From: Lachnospiraceae bacterium
GTDB lineage: Bacteria; Bacillota; Clostridia; Lachnospirales; Lachnospiraceae
DNA length: 64,000 nucleotides
Direction: 5' to 3'
NCBI GenBank assembly: GCA_900753305.1
Contig: CAADYR010000171.1
Span: 1-64,000 of the forward strand
The position numbers were made by a program, and so were the translations under genes. This document shows, piece after piece, positions 30,896 to 40,424 of this stretch; positions within the stretch are counted from its first letter, which is position 1, and every line of letters begins with the position of its first letter. Below the pieces are notes generated by a model. The model was not told where the DNA came from. It did no database searches and saw only the letters and a program-made list of their open reading frames with translations.

Positions 30896-32188
30896 ATGAG
30901 AATGAAAGAATTGATCGTATATCGGAATTTAAAGAAGAATAAACTTTTGACAGACATGTCATGGCTTATGGAACATTTTGATGACGATTATTATAATCTT
31001 GAAGACAGAGAGGATCTGTTCTTTGAGTGTATCCATACGATTCTGGATAAGGCGGCACATCATGGATTTTATGGTAATCTGTGGCATTGTTTTGTAGCTG
31101 ATCTGCTGGTCAATGATGAGAATGCCTATAGTCTGGGCTGTGAGATCAGAGGAGAACAACAGGGGACATTAAAGGAAGTTGCACTTCATGACTTTAAGAT
31201 CATAAAAGAACTTATAGATTATGATTTTGGCGCAATGGGTAAAGCATTTGGCACAGAGTCATTGCAATATATTGCCAACTTTGAAGGAAACCGTGAGAAG
31301 AGTCATGTATATAATTCCAGAATCCGTGACAGAATCTGTGAAGTGGCAAGGGAAATTGGTGCAGCAGACAACGCAGAAGCTATTCAGAAAATCATTACTG
31401 AGTTCTATGGAAAGTATGGCGTAGGTAAGTTTGGACTGAATAAATCTTTCCGAATTTCACATCCGGAAGGTAAGAACATGGAAATTCAGCCAATCAAAAA
31501 TATAGATCATGTAAAACTGGAAGATCTGGTCGGTTATGAAATTCCCAAGCAGAAACTGATAGATAATACAGAGGCTTTTGTCGAAGGAAGACCTGCTAAT
31601 AACTGCCTTTTATTTGGTGATGCGGGTACTGGTAAATCTTCCTGTATCAAAGGGATCATTAACCGGTATTATGATCAGGGACTTCGTATGATCGAGGTAT
31701 ATAAGCATCAGTTCATAGATCTCAATGATGTGATCGCACAGATCAAGAACCGTAATTATAAGTTCATTATTTATATGGATGATCTGAGTTTTGAGGAATT
31801 TGAGATAGAGTACAAATATCTTAAGGCAATTATAGAGGGTGGACTGGAAGTAAGACCGGATAATGTACTGATCTATGCAACATCGAACAGAAGACATCTG
31901 GTAAGAGAGAAGTTCTCTGATAAGGAGGAACGCAGAGATGATCTGCATGCTTCCGATACAGTACAGGAGAAGTTATCGCTGGTGGCACGTTTTGGCGTAT
32001 CGATTTTCTTTTGCGCACCGAACAAGAAGGAATTTCAGGAGATCGTTAAATCGCTGGCTGCCAGAAACAACATACAGATGCCGGAGGAAGAATTGCTGCT
32101 GGAAGCTAATAAATGGGAGTTATCACATGGGGGACTCTCAGGCAGAACAGCACAGCAGTTCATTGATTATCTGGCGGGAAAACAGTAA
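30896..32188 (+). CDS. DUF815 family AAA ATPase
   Basis: A 430-residue ATPase (437 from the overlapping ATG at 30875). The N-terminal about 200 residues are family specific. Then come Walker A LLFGDAGTGKSSCI (about residue 235), Walker B KFIIYMDDLSFEEFE and sensor 1 LIYATSNRRHLV. This is the DUF815 layout; partners are unknown. AGAGG 10 bases before ATG 30896 favours that start, while 30875 would rely on coupling to pheA. It precedes the polyphosphate genes in one run of closely spaced genes. Confidence 0.85.
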   Translation: MRMKELIVYRNLKKNKLLTDMSWLMEHFDDDYYNLEDREDLFFECIHTILDKAAHHGFYGNLWHCFVADLLVNDENAYSLGCEIRGEQQGTLKEVALHDFKIIKELIDYDFGAMGKAFGTESLQYIANFEGNREKSHVYNSRIRDRICEVAREIGAADNAEAIQKIITEFYGKYGVGKFGLNKSFRISHPEGKNMEIQPIKNIDHVKLEDLVGYEIPKQKLIDNTEAFVEGRPANNCLLFGDAGTGKSSCIKGIINRYYDQGLRMIEVYKHQFIDLNDVIAQIKNRNYKFIIYMDDLSFEEFEIEYKYLKAIIEGGLEVRPDNVLIYATSNRRHLVREKFSDKEERRDDLHASDTVQEKLSLVARFGVSIFFCAPNKKEFQEIVKSLAARNNIQMPEEELLLEANKWELSHGGLSGRTAQQFIDYLAGKQ

Positions 32189-32206
32189 AGATAGAGGGGT
32201 GATCAG

Positions 32207-33757
32207 ATGGCATATAAAACCTTTGCCGCAATTGATGTTGGTTCTTACGAGCTGACAATGAAAATATTCGAGATTTCCACAAAAAACGGGATTAAGGAAA
32301 TTGACTGTATCCGTCATAGAATCGAATTAGGGACGGATTCCTATCACACTGGTAAGATCAGCAGTGAGAGAATGGATGAATTATGCAGACTGCTTAGGGA
32401 ATTTACGCAGATCATGAACAGTTATAAGGTGGATGCTTATAAAGCATATGGAACCAGCGCGATCAGAGAAACTAAGAATACATTGATCATGCTGGATCAG
32501 ATCAAGACCAGAACAGGAATTGATCTGGAAGTATTAAGCAATTCAGAACAGCGTTTCCTGGATTATAAATCAGTGGCATCCAAAGGACAGGATTTTCAGA
32601 ATATCATTGAAAAGGGAACAGCATTTATTGATATTGGCGGAGGCAGTATCCAGATATCACTTTTTGATAAAGACTCTCTGGTAACGACACAGAATATCAA
32701 ACCGGGAGTTCTGCGTATGAGAGAAGAACTGAGTAATATTTCTTACAGAACATACCAACTGGAAGAAATCGTAGACGAGATGGTAAGCGACCGTCTGCAG
32801 AGCTTTAAACAGATGTTCGTAGGCGACAGGGTTATTGAAAATATCATACTTGTAGATGATTATGTATCTTTGATCCTTCAGAAAGGTATTTTGAAATCCG
32901 GCAAGGAAGGACATGTAGATATGCAGACCTTCCATGGATTTGTAGATAAATTAAAGCGCAGAAATTCGCAGGAGATTGCAAGTGCTTTGGGAATTCCCAC
33001 CGAGAATACTTCACTTTTATATCTGTCAGCGACTATGATCAAACACATGATGAAAGTACTGGGTGCAAAGACATTATGGGCACCCGGAGTCAGCCTGTGT
33101 GATGGTATTGCATATGAATATGCGGAGAAGAATAAGTTATTATCAGCATCCCATAATTTTGAACAGGATATTCTGGCCTGTGCAAGAGATATTAACAGAC
33201 GATATCACAGCGGGGAACGCAGCACCAGGGAAAGAGAAGCAATTGCACTGACACTATTTGATCATATGAAGAAAGTGCATGGACTGAATAAGCGTGACCG
33301 GTTGCTTTTGCAGCTTGCAGCTATTCTGAATGAGTGTGGCAGATACATCAGTCTGACCAATGTAGGTGAAAGTTCCTATAATATTGTAATGGCAACGGAA
33401 ATGATAGGATTGTCACATCTGGAAAGAGAGATTGTTGCAAACATTGTAAAATATTCAACAGAGCCATTTGAATATTATGAAACAGTAGGGCGTGTCACTA
33501 CACTGGATCGGGAGTCTTTTCTTAAAATTGCGAAGCTTACAGCTATTATACGGCTGGCAGACGGACTGGATATCAGCCATCGTGAGAAATGCGACAAGGT
33601 CAGAACAACATTGAAAGAAGATTCTATTATTATTACAGTGGAATCTAATGAAGACATGACGCTTGAACTTGCCATGTTCGAACGAAATGCTGATCTGTTC
33701 GAGGAAGTATATAATATCAAGCCGGTCGTAAAACAGAAAAAAAGTAATATAGGATAG
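32207..33757 (+). CDS. ppx: Exopolyphosphatase / pppGpp phosphatase, Ppx-GppA family
   Basis: A 516-residue cytosolic enzyme that shortens polyphosphate or dephosphorylates pppGpp. The N-terminal ASKHA fold has AAIDVGSYELTMKIFE, KAYGTSAIRETKN and the nucleotide-site FIDIGGGSIQISLF. The C-terminal half (from about residue 320) is the HD-like helical domain of long Ppx proteins (HGLNKRDRLLLQLAAILNECG). It is directly followed by ppk (11 bases), the classic antagonistic pair. Confidence 0.93.
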   Translation: MAYKTFAAIDVGSYELTMKIFEISTKNGIKEIDCIRHRIELGTDSYHTGKISSERMDELCRLLREFTQIMNSYKVDAYKAYGTSAIRETKNTLIMLDQIKTRTGIDLEVLSNSEQRFLDYKSVASKGQDFQNIIEKGTAFIDIGGGSIQISLFDKDSLVTTQNIKPGVLRMREELSNISYRTYQLEEIVDEMVSDRLQSFKQMFVGDRVIENIILVDDYVSLILQKGILKSGKEGHVDMQTFHGFVDKLKRRNSQEIASALGIPTENTSLLYLSATMIKHMMKVLGAKTLWAPGVSLCDGIAYEYAEKNKLLSASHNFEQDILACARDINRRYHSGERSTREREAIALTLFDHMKKVHGLNKRDRLLLQLAAILNECGRYISLTNVGESSYNIVMATEMIGLSHLEREIVANIVKYSTEPFEYYETVGRVTTLDRESFLKIAKLTAIIRLADGLDISHREKCDKVRTTLKEDSIIITVESNEDMTLELAMFERNADLFEEVYNIKPVVKQKKSNIG

Positions 33758-33768
33758 GGGGAAAAAAG

Positions 33769-35943
33769 ATGAAAGTTGACTACAGCAGACCGGAATACTA
33801 TTACAACAGAGAATTGAGCTGGGTGGCATTTGACCATAGAGTATTAGGAGAGGCAAGAGATAAGACGCTGCCATTGTTTGAACGACTAAAATTTTTGAGC
33901 ATTACAGCATCTAATCTGGATGAATTTTTTATGGTACGAGTTGCATCTCTTAAGGACATGGTCAATGCAGGCTATAAGAAAAGGGATATAGCAGGAATGA
34001 CGGCTCAGGAACAGCTTGACCAGTTGAATACAGCAACCCATGAACTGGTCAATATGCAGTATTCTACATACAATCGTTCTCTGATCCCTCTGCTTGCGCA
34101 GAATGGTCTGAAGGTCATAGAAACTCATGAAGAACTGGAAGAAACGGATAAGACTTTTGTAGACCGCTATTTTCAGGATAATGTATATCCGGTATTGACG
34201 CCGATGGCTGTAGATTCTTCCAGACCTTTTCCGCTGATCAGAAATAAGTCACTGAATCTGGGAGCACTGGTTTCAAGGAAGGAAAATAACAGTGGACTGA
34301 AGAAACATCTGTTCAAGCGTTCATCGGCGGGAAAAGAGCTGGAATTCGCAACAGTACAGGTGCCAAGCGTATTACCAAGAATTGTACATTTGCCGGATGG
34401 GGCAGATGGAAGCAAACGTGTCATTTTGCTGGAGCAGATCATTGAGCGCAATATGGATAAACTTTTCTTAAATTATAATATTGAGTGTGTATATCCTTTC
34501 CGTATTATGAGAAATGCTGACTTTTCCATTGAAGAAGAGGAAGCAGCGGATCTGCTGAAAGAAATAGAAAAGCAGTTAAAGCAGAGGCAGTGGGGACAGG
34601 TCATCAGACTGGAAGTAGAGGATGGTATTGATGAAAGACTGCTGGATTTCCTGAAAAAAGAACTGAGCGTGGAAGAACAGGATATCTATGAGATCCCGGG
34701 ACCTCTGGATCTGACTGTTTTAATGAAAATGTATGGATTAGACGGGTTTGAACATTTGAAGACTCCTTCTTATACACCTCAGCCGGTAGCGGGACTTGCA
34801 CCGGATGCAAATCTGTTTGATGAAATCAGGGAAAGAGATATTTTACTGCATCATCCCTATGAAACATTTGCTCCTGTGGTCGATTTTATCAAGCAGGCGT
34901 CAAGAGATCCGGAAGTGCTGGCAATCAAGCAGACACTGTATCGTGTCAGTGGAAATTCACCTATTATTGCTGCACTTTCCCAGGCGGCAGAGAATGGAAA
35001 GCAGGTAACAGTTCTGGTTGAGTTAAAGGCTCGTTTTGATGAAGAAAATAACATTGTATGGGCTAAGAAACTGGAAAAAGCAGGCTGCCATGTTATTTAT
35101 GGACTGGTAGGTTTGAAAACACATTGTAAGATTACACTGGTAGTTCGAAGAGAAGAAGAAGGAATACGCAGATATGTTCATTTAGGAACGGGTAATTATA
35201 ATGATTCTACAGCAAAGCTGTATACAGACTGCGGAATCCTGACCTGTAATGAGGCAATCGGAGAGGATGCTACGGCTGTCTTTAATATGCTGTCGGGTTA
35301 TTCAGAACCTATCAGTTGGAACCATCTTGCATTAGCGCCTCTGTGGCTCAAGGATAAATTCCTGTTCCTGATCCAGCGTGAGAAGGAAAATGCATTGCAG
35401 AACAGACCGGCTCGTATTGTTGCCAAAATGAATTCACTGTGTGATCCTGATGTGATCAAGGCATTATATGAGGCTGCGGCAGCAGGAGTCAAAATAGAAC
35501 TGATCGTAAGAGGTATCTGCTGTTTGAGAACAGGAGTAGAGGGAACGAAGGATAATATTTCCGTACGTTCCATAGTAGGTAATTTCCTGGAACACGCGAG
35601 AATCTTTTACTTTGAAAATGGCGGTAATGCGGAACTGTATATGGGAAGTGCGGACTGGATGCCGAGAAATCTGGAACGTCGTGTGGAGATATTATTCCCT
35701 GTACTCAACCCTGAATTGAAGGAGAAAGTATGGCATATTCTGGATGTACAGCTTAGAGATACAGTGAAGGCTCAACTTCTAAAACCCGATGGAACTTATG
35801 AAAAAGTAGATAAACGGGGCAAGGAACTTTGCAATGCGCAGGAGCAGTTCAGCAGAGAATATATTGCAGCAGCGCGTAAGGACAAAGAAGAACAGAAACA
35901 GGCAAGAACATTTAAACCGGAGATCCATATGCAGAATGACTAA
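33769..35943 (+). CDS. ppk1: Polyphosphate kinase 1
   Basis: A 724-residue membrane-associated enzyme forming polyphosphate from ATP. The N-domain starts YYNRELSWVAFDHRVL, followed by LTPMAVDSSRPFP. The two phospholipase-D-like catalytic domains carry KTHCKITLVVRRE with the autophosphorylated His region, HLGTGNYNDSTAKLYTD, and the second motif ELYMGSADWMPRNLERRVE. Length is within the PPK1 range (690-740). GGGG-type ribosome binding site before ATG 33769. Same operon as ppx and maf. Confidence 0.95.
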   Translation: MKVDYSRPEYYYNRELSWVAFDHRVLGEARDKTLPLFERLKFLSITASNLDEFFMVRVASLKDMVNAGYKKRDIAGMTAQEQLDQLNTATHELVNMQYSTYNRSLIPLLAQNGLKVIETHEELEETDKTFVDRYFQDNVYPVLTPMAVDSSRPFPLIRNKSLNLGALVSRKENNSGLKKHLFKRSSAGKELEFATVQVPSVLPRIVHLPDGADGSKRVILLEQIIERNMDKLFLNYNIECVYPFRIMRNADFSIEEEEAADLLKEIEKQLKQRQWGQVIRLEVEDGIDERLLDFLKKELSVEEQDIYEIPGPLDLTVLMKMYGLDGFEHLKTPSYTPQPVAGLAPDANLFDEIRERDILLHHPYETFAPVVDFIKQASRDPEVLAIKQTLYRVSGNSPIIAALSQAAENGKQVTVLVELKARFDEENNIVWAKKLEKAGCHVIYGLVGLKTHCKITLVVRREEEGIRRYVHLGTGNYNDSTAKLYTDCGILTCNEAIGEDATAVFNMLSGYSEPISWNHLALAPLWLKDKFLFLIQREKENALQNRPARIVAKMNSLCDPDVIKALYEAAAAGVKIELIVRGICCLRTGVEGTKDNISVRSIVGNFLEHARIFYFENGGNAELYMGSADWMPRNLERRVEILFPVLNPELKEKVWHILDVQLRDTVKAQLLKPDGTYEKVDKRGKELCNAQEQFSREYIAAARKDKEEQKQARTFKPEIHMQND

Positions 35944-35976
35944 AAAATAACTGACACTGGAAAGGCATAGAATAAT

Positions 35977-36573
35977 ATGGTAAAATTTGTATTAGCTTCT
36001 GGTTCACCCAGAAGAAAAGAACTGTTAGAGCAGATTGGCATGCAGTTTGAAATCTCGTCAGCTCATGGAGAGGAAATCATCACAAAAGAACAGCCATGGG
36101 AAATTGTGGAAGAGTTATCTATGCAGAAAGCAACGGAAGTAGCAGACCGTTATGAGGATGAACATGCAGTTCAGGAAAATACTGTGGTGATCGGCGCTGA
36201 TACCATTGTAGCATACGGCGCTGAAATTATGGGAAAACCTAAGAGCAGACAGCATGCAATAGAGATGCTTTCCGAACTTCAGGGACATGTTCATCAGGTG
36301 TATACAGGTGTTACACTTATAATAATGACAGGGAAGGACAGAAAGCTTATCTGTTTCCATGAGAAGACAGAGGTAGAAATGTATCCTATGACGCAGGCTC
36401 AGATAGAAGCATATGTTTCCACAGGAGAGCCGATGGATAAAGCGGGTGCTTATGCCATTCAGGGCAAATGTGCAGCGTATATCAAGGGAATCTGTGGTGA
36501 ATACAATAATGTTGTTGGATTACCGATTGCAAGACTTTCACAGGAGTTGTCCAAGGCAGGCATTACGGTATAA
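35977..36573 (+). CDS. maf: Maf family nucleoside triphosphate pyrophosphatase
   Basis: A 198-residue cytosolic enzyme that removes non-canonical nucleotides (dTTP/UTP type in the family). ASGSPRRKELLEQIG at the start, GADTIVAYGAEIMGKPKS in the middle and MDKAGAYAIQGK near residue 155 are the complete Maf signatures. GGAAAGGCATAG lies 13 bases before the ATG, the same long-spaced start context seen for hflX, GH31 and the gene at 36610. Follows ppk by 33 bases. Confidence 0.94.
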   Translation: MVKFVLASGSPRRKELLEQIGMQFEISSAHGEEIITKEQPWEIVEELSMQKATEVADRYEDEHAVQENTVVIGADTIVAYGAEIMGKPKSRQHAIEMLSELQGHVHQVYTGVTLIIMTGKDRKLICFHEKTEVEMYPMTQAQIEAYVSTGEPMDKAGAYAIQGKCAAYIKGICGEYNNVVGLPIARLSQELSKAGITV

Positions 36574-36609
36574 ATATAAGCAGTATGAATGAAAGGCATG
36601 GTAATTAGT

Positions 36610-36873
36610 ATGCATGAGTATGATGATGCAGTATTGGAATGTTTTTTGGAGAATCAGTCTCAGCTTTTTCCGGAGAATGTAGCGGAAACGCCGGAAGAAG
36701 CAGAAGAATTTCTTGAGGAATGTATGGCAGTTGTCGTAGATTCTCTGGATGAAGTATGGGAGTATTTCGATGAAGAGGGTGTAGATCTGGAAGGTCAGGA
36801 TAAGAATGATATTCTGGATGCACCAGAGGTATTTGACGTAGGAGACGGCAGATATTTGATCGTAGAAAGTTAA
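36610..36873 (+). CDS. Small acidic hypothetical protein
   Basis: An 87-residue very acidic protein (MHEYDDAVLECFLENQSQLF, then TPEEAEEFLEECMAVVVDSL). No family recognised. The start is uncertain: in-frame ATGs at 36589 and 36598 precede ATG 36610, and GAAAGG lies between the first two. The 36610 choice follows the repeated start context described in the findings. It sits in the ppx-ppk-maf run and precedes the large unknown gene by 23 bases. Confidence 0.6.
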   Translation: MHEYDDAVLECFLENQSQLFPENVAETPEEAEEFLEECMAVVVDSLDEVWEYFDEEGVDLEGQDKNDILDAPEVFDVGDGRYLIVES

Positions 36874-36896
36874 GAATAGGGATAAGGTAAAGTTAA

Positions 36897-39038
36897 GTGG
36901 AAAGAAAATCTAATATAACAATTTGGCAGTTACACCTTTTTGAAGGGCTTAATAAGGATATCATGGTCATGCAGAGAGATGAGGAGGAAATCTTTGATGA
37001 TGCGATTCATGTTTTCTTTGAAAAAGAATACTATGATGCATATGTCAGCAAGGCAAAGAAATACAGTGAGCATCGTTATGCATACCATGAGGATAAGCTG
37101 GGAGAGGTTATTTACCAGATATTTGATGAGCAGATAACAGGACTGGTACTGCATATCAGTACACTGCAGAATGGTTCCAAGACTACTCTGTGTGATGAAA
37201 AATATCTGTCAGCAAAAGATTTGCGGGTGATGAAGGATGTAGTGGAATGTTTCCACTATATGTATAGAACTTCCATAGACAGATGTTCTAAAGAAGAGGC
37301 AGTAGCACATATGCTGACAAAATCGGTGTTTATTATCGGTCAGCTCCCGGATTTCAGAAAGAAACCTGCGGAAGGCGAGAAGCAGACTTTTGAGATAATG
37401 ACTATGAAGCGTAAAAAGGATGGAAGCCAGATCAAAGGTGAAAAGGATTACGATTATGAATCCTTAAAGGTATTCCTGACAGCAGAAAGTGCGATGCGTT
37501 ATAATCCGGATAAAAAGCCTGTTAACAGGTACAAGCTTTCTTTGCTTGCACAGTTTGTAAAAGGACATTTTCAGGTGATTATCGAACCGCATCGAAATTA
37601 TTGGCTGGAATTTGATCCGGCGACTCTGGACATCAGTAATTACTTTACACCACCTGTATGGGATGAAGATAAGGTAAAAGCACGTATCAGAGAATTTGCC
37701 CAGATGGACGAGTTGTATATTCTGTTAGGAGTCAGAAACAGTGATTATAGAAGCTGTCTAGGTACTCCATTCCTGTTAAAGCTGGGTGAAAACAATATAC
37801 AGATGTATTTGTTCGAACACTATGAGGATGCAGTAAATTATTGCCTTGAGAATCCTGTGTTGCTTCCTGTATTTGATGGAGTCTATCCGATTGGCATTTT
37901 GAAGAAATCGGATAAACTGCATTCACTGCAGACAATATTGTCAGTCGCATCTAAGGTAGGCGTGACAGGTATCAATCTGGATATTGATACGATGCAGTCC
38001 ATTAACTGCAAATTTTCATTTTTTGTAGATACAACAGGAATTGAGATTGATATGGAGAAATTCCTTTCAGCAGAAGAATGTAGTAAGCTGAAAGTAGAAA
38101 AAGATGGTAATGTAGCGTATCATTTTGCGCCTGTATCTTTTGTTGATACGGAAAATCCTTATGCAGTCAGCAAGGAAAGACGCGAGGAACTGGTATCTCA
38201 TCTGGATACAGATTATGATGAGGGTATCACGTATATGTCAGGCTGCACAACATCGGAAATGATCGTAATGCTGCAGGAGACAGGACGCAGATTTGATGCG
38301 GCGAGAACTGCGGAAGATGAAGAAAAGAAGAAACAGTATAACCGACTGATGAACAGAATGACAGTACCTTTGACAGAAGCATTGTGCGAGAAACCGTTTA
38401 TCTTTACTTTGAGAGAAAATGATGGTTCTTTTACACTGCGTAATCAGCTTGCCTACATGATCATTACCAATCGATTTGAAGGTGGTCGAAGTGGAGAAGG
38501 CAGACTGACTCCGGCCGGTATTGATAATGAAAAGTTCATAGAACAGTTTGAACAGGCCAGTAAGGTTGCAGCAGTAACAGATGGACCGGATGTAATGTGT
38601 CTGGCAGATGTTCATCTGATGGGAGAAATAGCAAAACAGTGGAAGCATTCAGAGCCGCTTAGAGAAGAATTGATGATTTATCTGACTCAGGGGTGCGGAT
38701 TATCCTACACAGAGGCACAGTATTATTATAAACGTCTGAAATCTGACAGCAGCATTTTTGTAGAATTCACGTCAAGTGTCCGTAATGGTGAATATCCTCC
38801 TATGGGTATGATCACGGTTGACGGCTATACGGCAAAAAGGATAGCTGAAGAAAAGAATCTCAGTGTATTGCAGGCATATGATGCATTATTAGCATTGAAA
38901 GAACATCCAAAGGCAGGAATTGGAGAGGCTGTAAAAGAAGCAGAGACAATTTCTACAGAGGGTAAAGCGCAAACAGCAACTGAAGAGGAAAAGACCGAAG
39001 AGAAGAAATCATTCTTTGGTAAATGGTTTAAGAAATAA
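36897..39038 (+). CDS. Large hypothetical protein (713 residues)
   Basis: I do not recognise a family over most of this protein. It has no signal peptide and no membrane segment. The region about 290-350 (YILLGVRNSDYRSCLGTPF, then MYLFEHYEDAVNYCLENPVL) and the segment around PVFDGVYPIGILKKSDKLHS resemble enhanced-serine-sensitivity/SseB-like modules, at low confidence. The last 35 residues are a charged linker ending in an amphipathic KKSFFGKWFKK, which could touch the membrane or a partner. The start is GTG 36897 behind a weak AAGG. It ends the long operon at a strong terminator. Confidence 0.75.
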   Translation: MERKSNITIWQLHLFEGLNKDIMVMQRDEEEIFDDAIHVFFEKEYYDAYVSKAKKYSEHRYAYHEDKLGEVIYQIFDEQITGLVLHISTLQNGSKTTLCDEKYLSAKDLRVMKDVVECFHYMYRTSIDRCSKEEAVAHMLTKSVFIIGQLPDFRKKPAEGEKQTFEIMTMKRKKDGSQIKGEKDYDYESLKVFLTAESAMRYNPDKKPVNRYKLSLLAQFVKGHFQVIIEPHRNYWLEFDPATLDISNYFTPPVWDEDKVKARIREFAQMDELYILLGVRNSDYRSCLGTPFLLKLGENNIQMYLFEHYEDAVNYCLENPVLLPVFDGVYPIGILKKSDKLHSLQTILSVASKVGVTGINLDIDTMQSINCKFSFFVDTTGIEIDMEKFLSAEECSKLKVEKDGNVAYHFAPVSFVDTENPYAVSKERREELVSHLDTDYDEGITYMSGCTTSEMIVMLQETGRRFDAARTAEDEEKKKQYNRLMNRMTVPLTEALCEKPFIFTLRENDGSFTLRNQLAYMIITNRFEGGRSGEGRLTPAGIDNEKFIEQFEQASKVAAVTDGPDVMCLADVHLMGEIAKQWKHSEPLREELMIYLTQGCGLSYTEAQYYYKRLKSDSSIFVEFTSSVRNGEYPPMGMITVDGYTAKRIAEEKNLSVLQAYDALLALKEHPKAGIGEAVKEAETISTEGKAQTATEEEKTEEKKSFFGKWFKK

Positions 39039-39054
39039 ACATCGTAAAGTGTAT

Positions 39055-39092
39055 AAAGGAGATGAAAGTGGTGGACTTTCATCTCCTTTTGT
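39055..39092 (+). terminator. Terminator of the pheA-to-713aa operon
   Basis: AAAGGAGATGAAAGT (39055-39069) with a perfect complement at 39075-39089, a five-base loop, then TTTTGTG. The left A-run lets it serve the convergent minus-strand gene too. Confidence 0.88.
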
Positions 39093-39113
39093 GCATTCAG
39101 TGATAAACCTGTG

Positions 39114-39878
39114 TTATACCAGATCTTTTTCGATCCATTTTAGTATATTGGAAAAATCAATGGTCAGTTCTCCATGATAGATTCCTACAGGAACTGGCTG
39201 ATCCAGACCGTAAATAACCGGGCAGGCTTCACTTTCAAAGAAATATACAAGAAGCTTACGCTGGGCATAATCCATAATCCAGTATTCCCGTACACCGGCG
39301 TTCATGTATTTGGATAGTTTTAAGGTATAATCTTTTCTTTTGGTAGAAGGAGAGATAACTTCCACGAGAAAATCAGGTGCACCGTAGATACCGAATTTTT
39401 TAATCTTGGAGGGGTCACATATGATGCCTACATCCGGTTGAACCATGGTCTTATTATCACAGTCAAGCTGCACATCTACAGGAGCAATGAAGGGTCTGCA
39501 GTTTCCCTTGTGTTCCAGAATATAATTAGCAATCTGTCGATAAATCTCACCCCCGATGGACTGATGATGGAAGGTGGGAGCTGACATATCATAAAAATAC
39601 CCATCAATCAACTCTGCACGTTGTTCATCCGGCAATGCATAATAGTCGTCAAGAGTATAGCTGCCATTCCTGTCAAGCTGATAGGAAGCCTCTTCGCATA
39701 CAGTAGATTTTTCAGAGAAAAGCTGTTCCAGTGCCTGTAGTGTGTCGTAACGGGGACTTTCCGTTTCTCCTGAGAAAATCTTCTGGATTGTACCAAGAGG
39801 CACTCCGGACAGGACAGACATCTGTGCATAGGTATATCCCTTTTCTTTCTTCTTTTCTTTCATCTCACTGATTGTCAT
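39114..39878 (-). CDS. Uma2-family nuclease-like protein with N-terminal XRE helix-turn-helix
   Basis: A 254-residue two-part protein. Residues 1-65 are an XRE-type domain (EKGYTYAQMSVLSGVPLGTI with IFSGETESPRYDTL). Residues 75-250 are a Uma2/DUF820 PD-(D/E)XK domain: ELIDGYFYDMSAPTFHHQSI, QPDVGIICDPSK and PDFLVEVISPSTKRKDY, with the Asp, Glu and Lys expected for a metal-dependent nuclease. AAGGAGG lies 8 bases before the ATG at 39878. Function of Uma2 proteins is unsettled; the HTH suggests sequence targeting or autoregulation. Confidence 0.85.
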   Translation of the reverse strand: MTISEMKEKKKEKGYTYAQMSVLSGVPLGTIQKIFSGETESPRYDTLQALEQLFSEKSTVCEEASYQLDRNGSYTLDDYYALPDEQRAELIDGYFYDMSAPTFHHQSIGGEIYRQIANYILEHKGNCRPFIAPVDVQLDCDNKTMVQPDVGIICDPSKIKKFGIYGAPDFLVEVISPSTKRKDYTLKLSKYMNAGVREYWIMDYAQRKLLVYFFESEACPVIYGLDQPVPVGIYHGELTIDFSNILKWIEKDLV

Positions 39879-39926
39879 ATAGAGACCTCCTTCGTGACGT
39901 ACATACATTCGATACTTCATATATTT

Positions 39927-39955
39927 ATTATAATAAGTATATACCCGAAAGTCAA
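39927..39955 (-). promoter_or_regulatory. Promoter of the HTH-Uma2 gene
   Basis: On the minus strand TTGACT, a 17-base spacer and TATAAT. The leader is about 40 bases. Confidence 0.82.
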
Positions 39956-40020
39956 CCATAAAACAATATAAAATCAACCGTTTTAGATATAGATTTCCAT
40001 ATTATAACCGTTCCGTAAAA

Positions 40021-40400
40021 TCATAAGGAGTGTTTTCGATACTGTGTAGGACTCATGCCGGTAAAGGAGCGAAATACGCGGACAAAATAGCTGACAGACT
40101 GATAACCGCAGGATTCAGAGATAGAAGCGACTGTATAACCAGAATACTTCAGTTCGTGCATGGCATGACGGATGCGCAGTTGATTAATATATTCTTTCGG
40201 CGTTGTATGCATTTTCTTCTGTACGGCCTTGTATACATAGGTTTCAGAGATGCCGAGTGCAGTGCTGATATCCTTGACAGAATGGATCAGAGTGTAGTTG
40301 GCATTGATATATTCCAGAATATGATCGGCTGCTTTGGGGCGGGAAGAAGTCTCGTATACCGACTGTTCATATTGTGGCAACGAACGCATCTTTTGCATCA
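40021..40400 (-). pseudogene. AraC-family regulator remnant (C-terminal part)
   Basis: The minus strand keeps the double helix-turn-helix of an AraC protein (PKAADHILEYINANYTLI, DISTALGISETYVYKA, SISESCGYQSVSYFVRVFRS, MSPTQYRKHSL), about 115 residues, to its natural stop. The sensor domain of about 160 residues is missing. Upstream the frame runs into DNA that on the plus strand encodes a glycosidase fragment. No start with a ribosome binding site is evident. It probably regulated the now broken pectin genes. Confidence 0.8.
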
Positions 40401-40424
40401 AAAGGCATACGGTTACTGGAGGAA

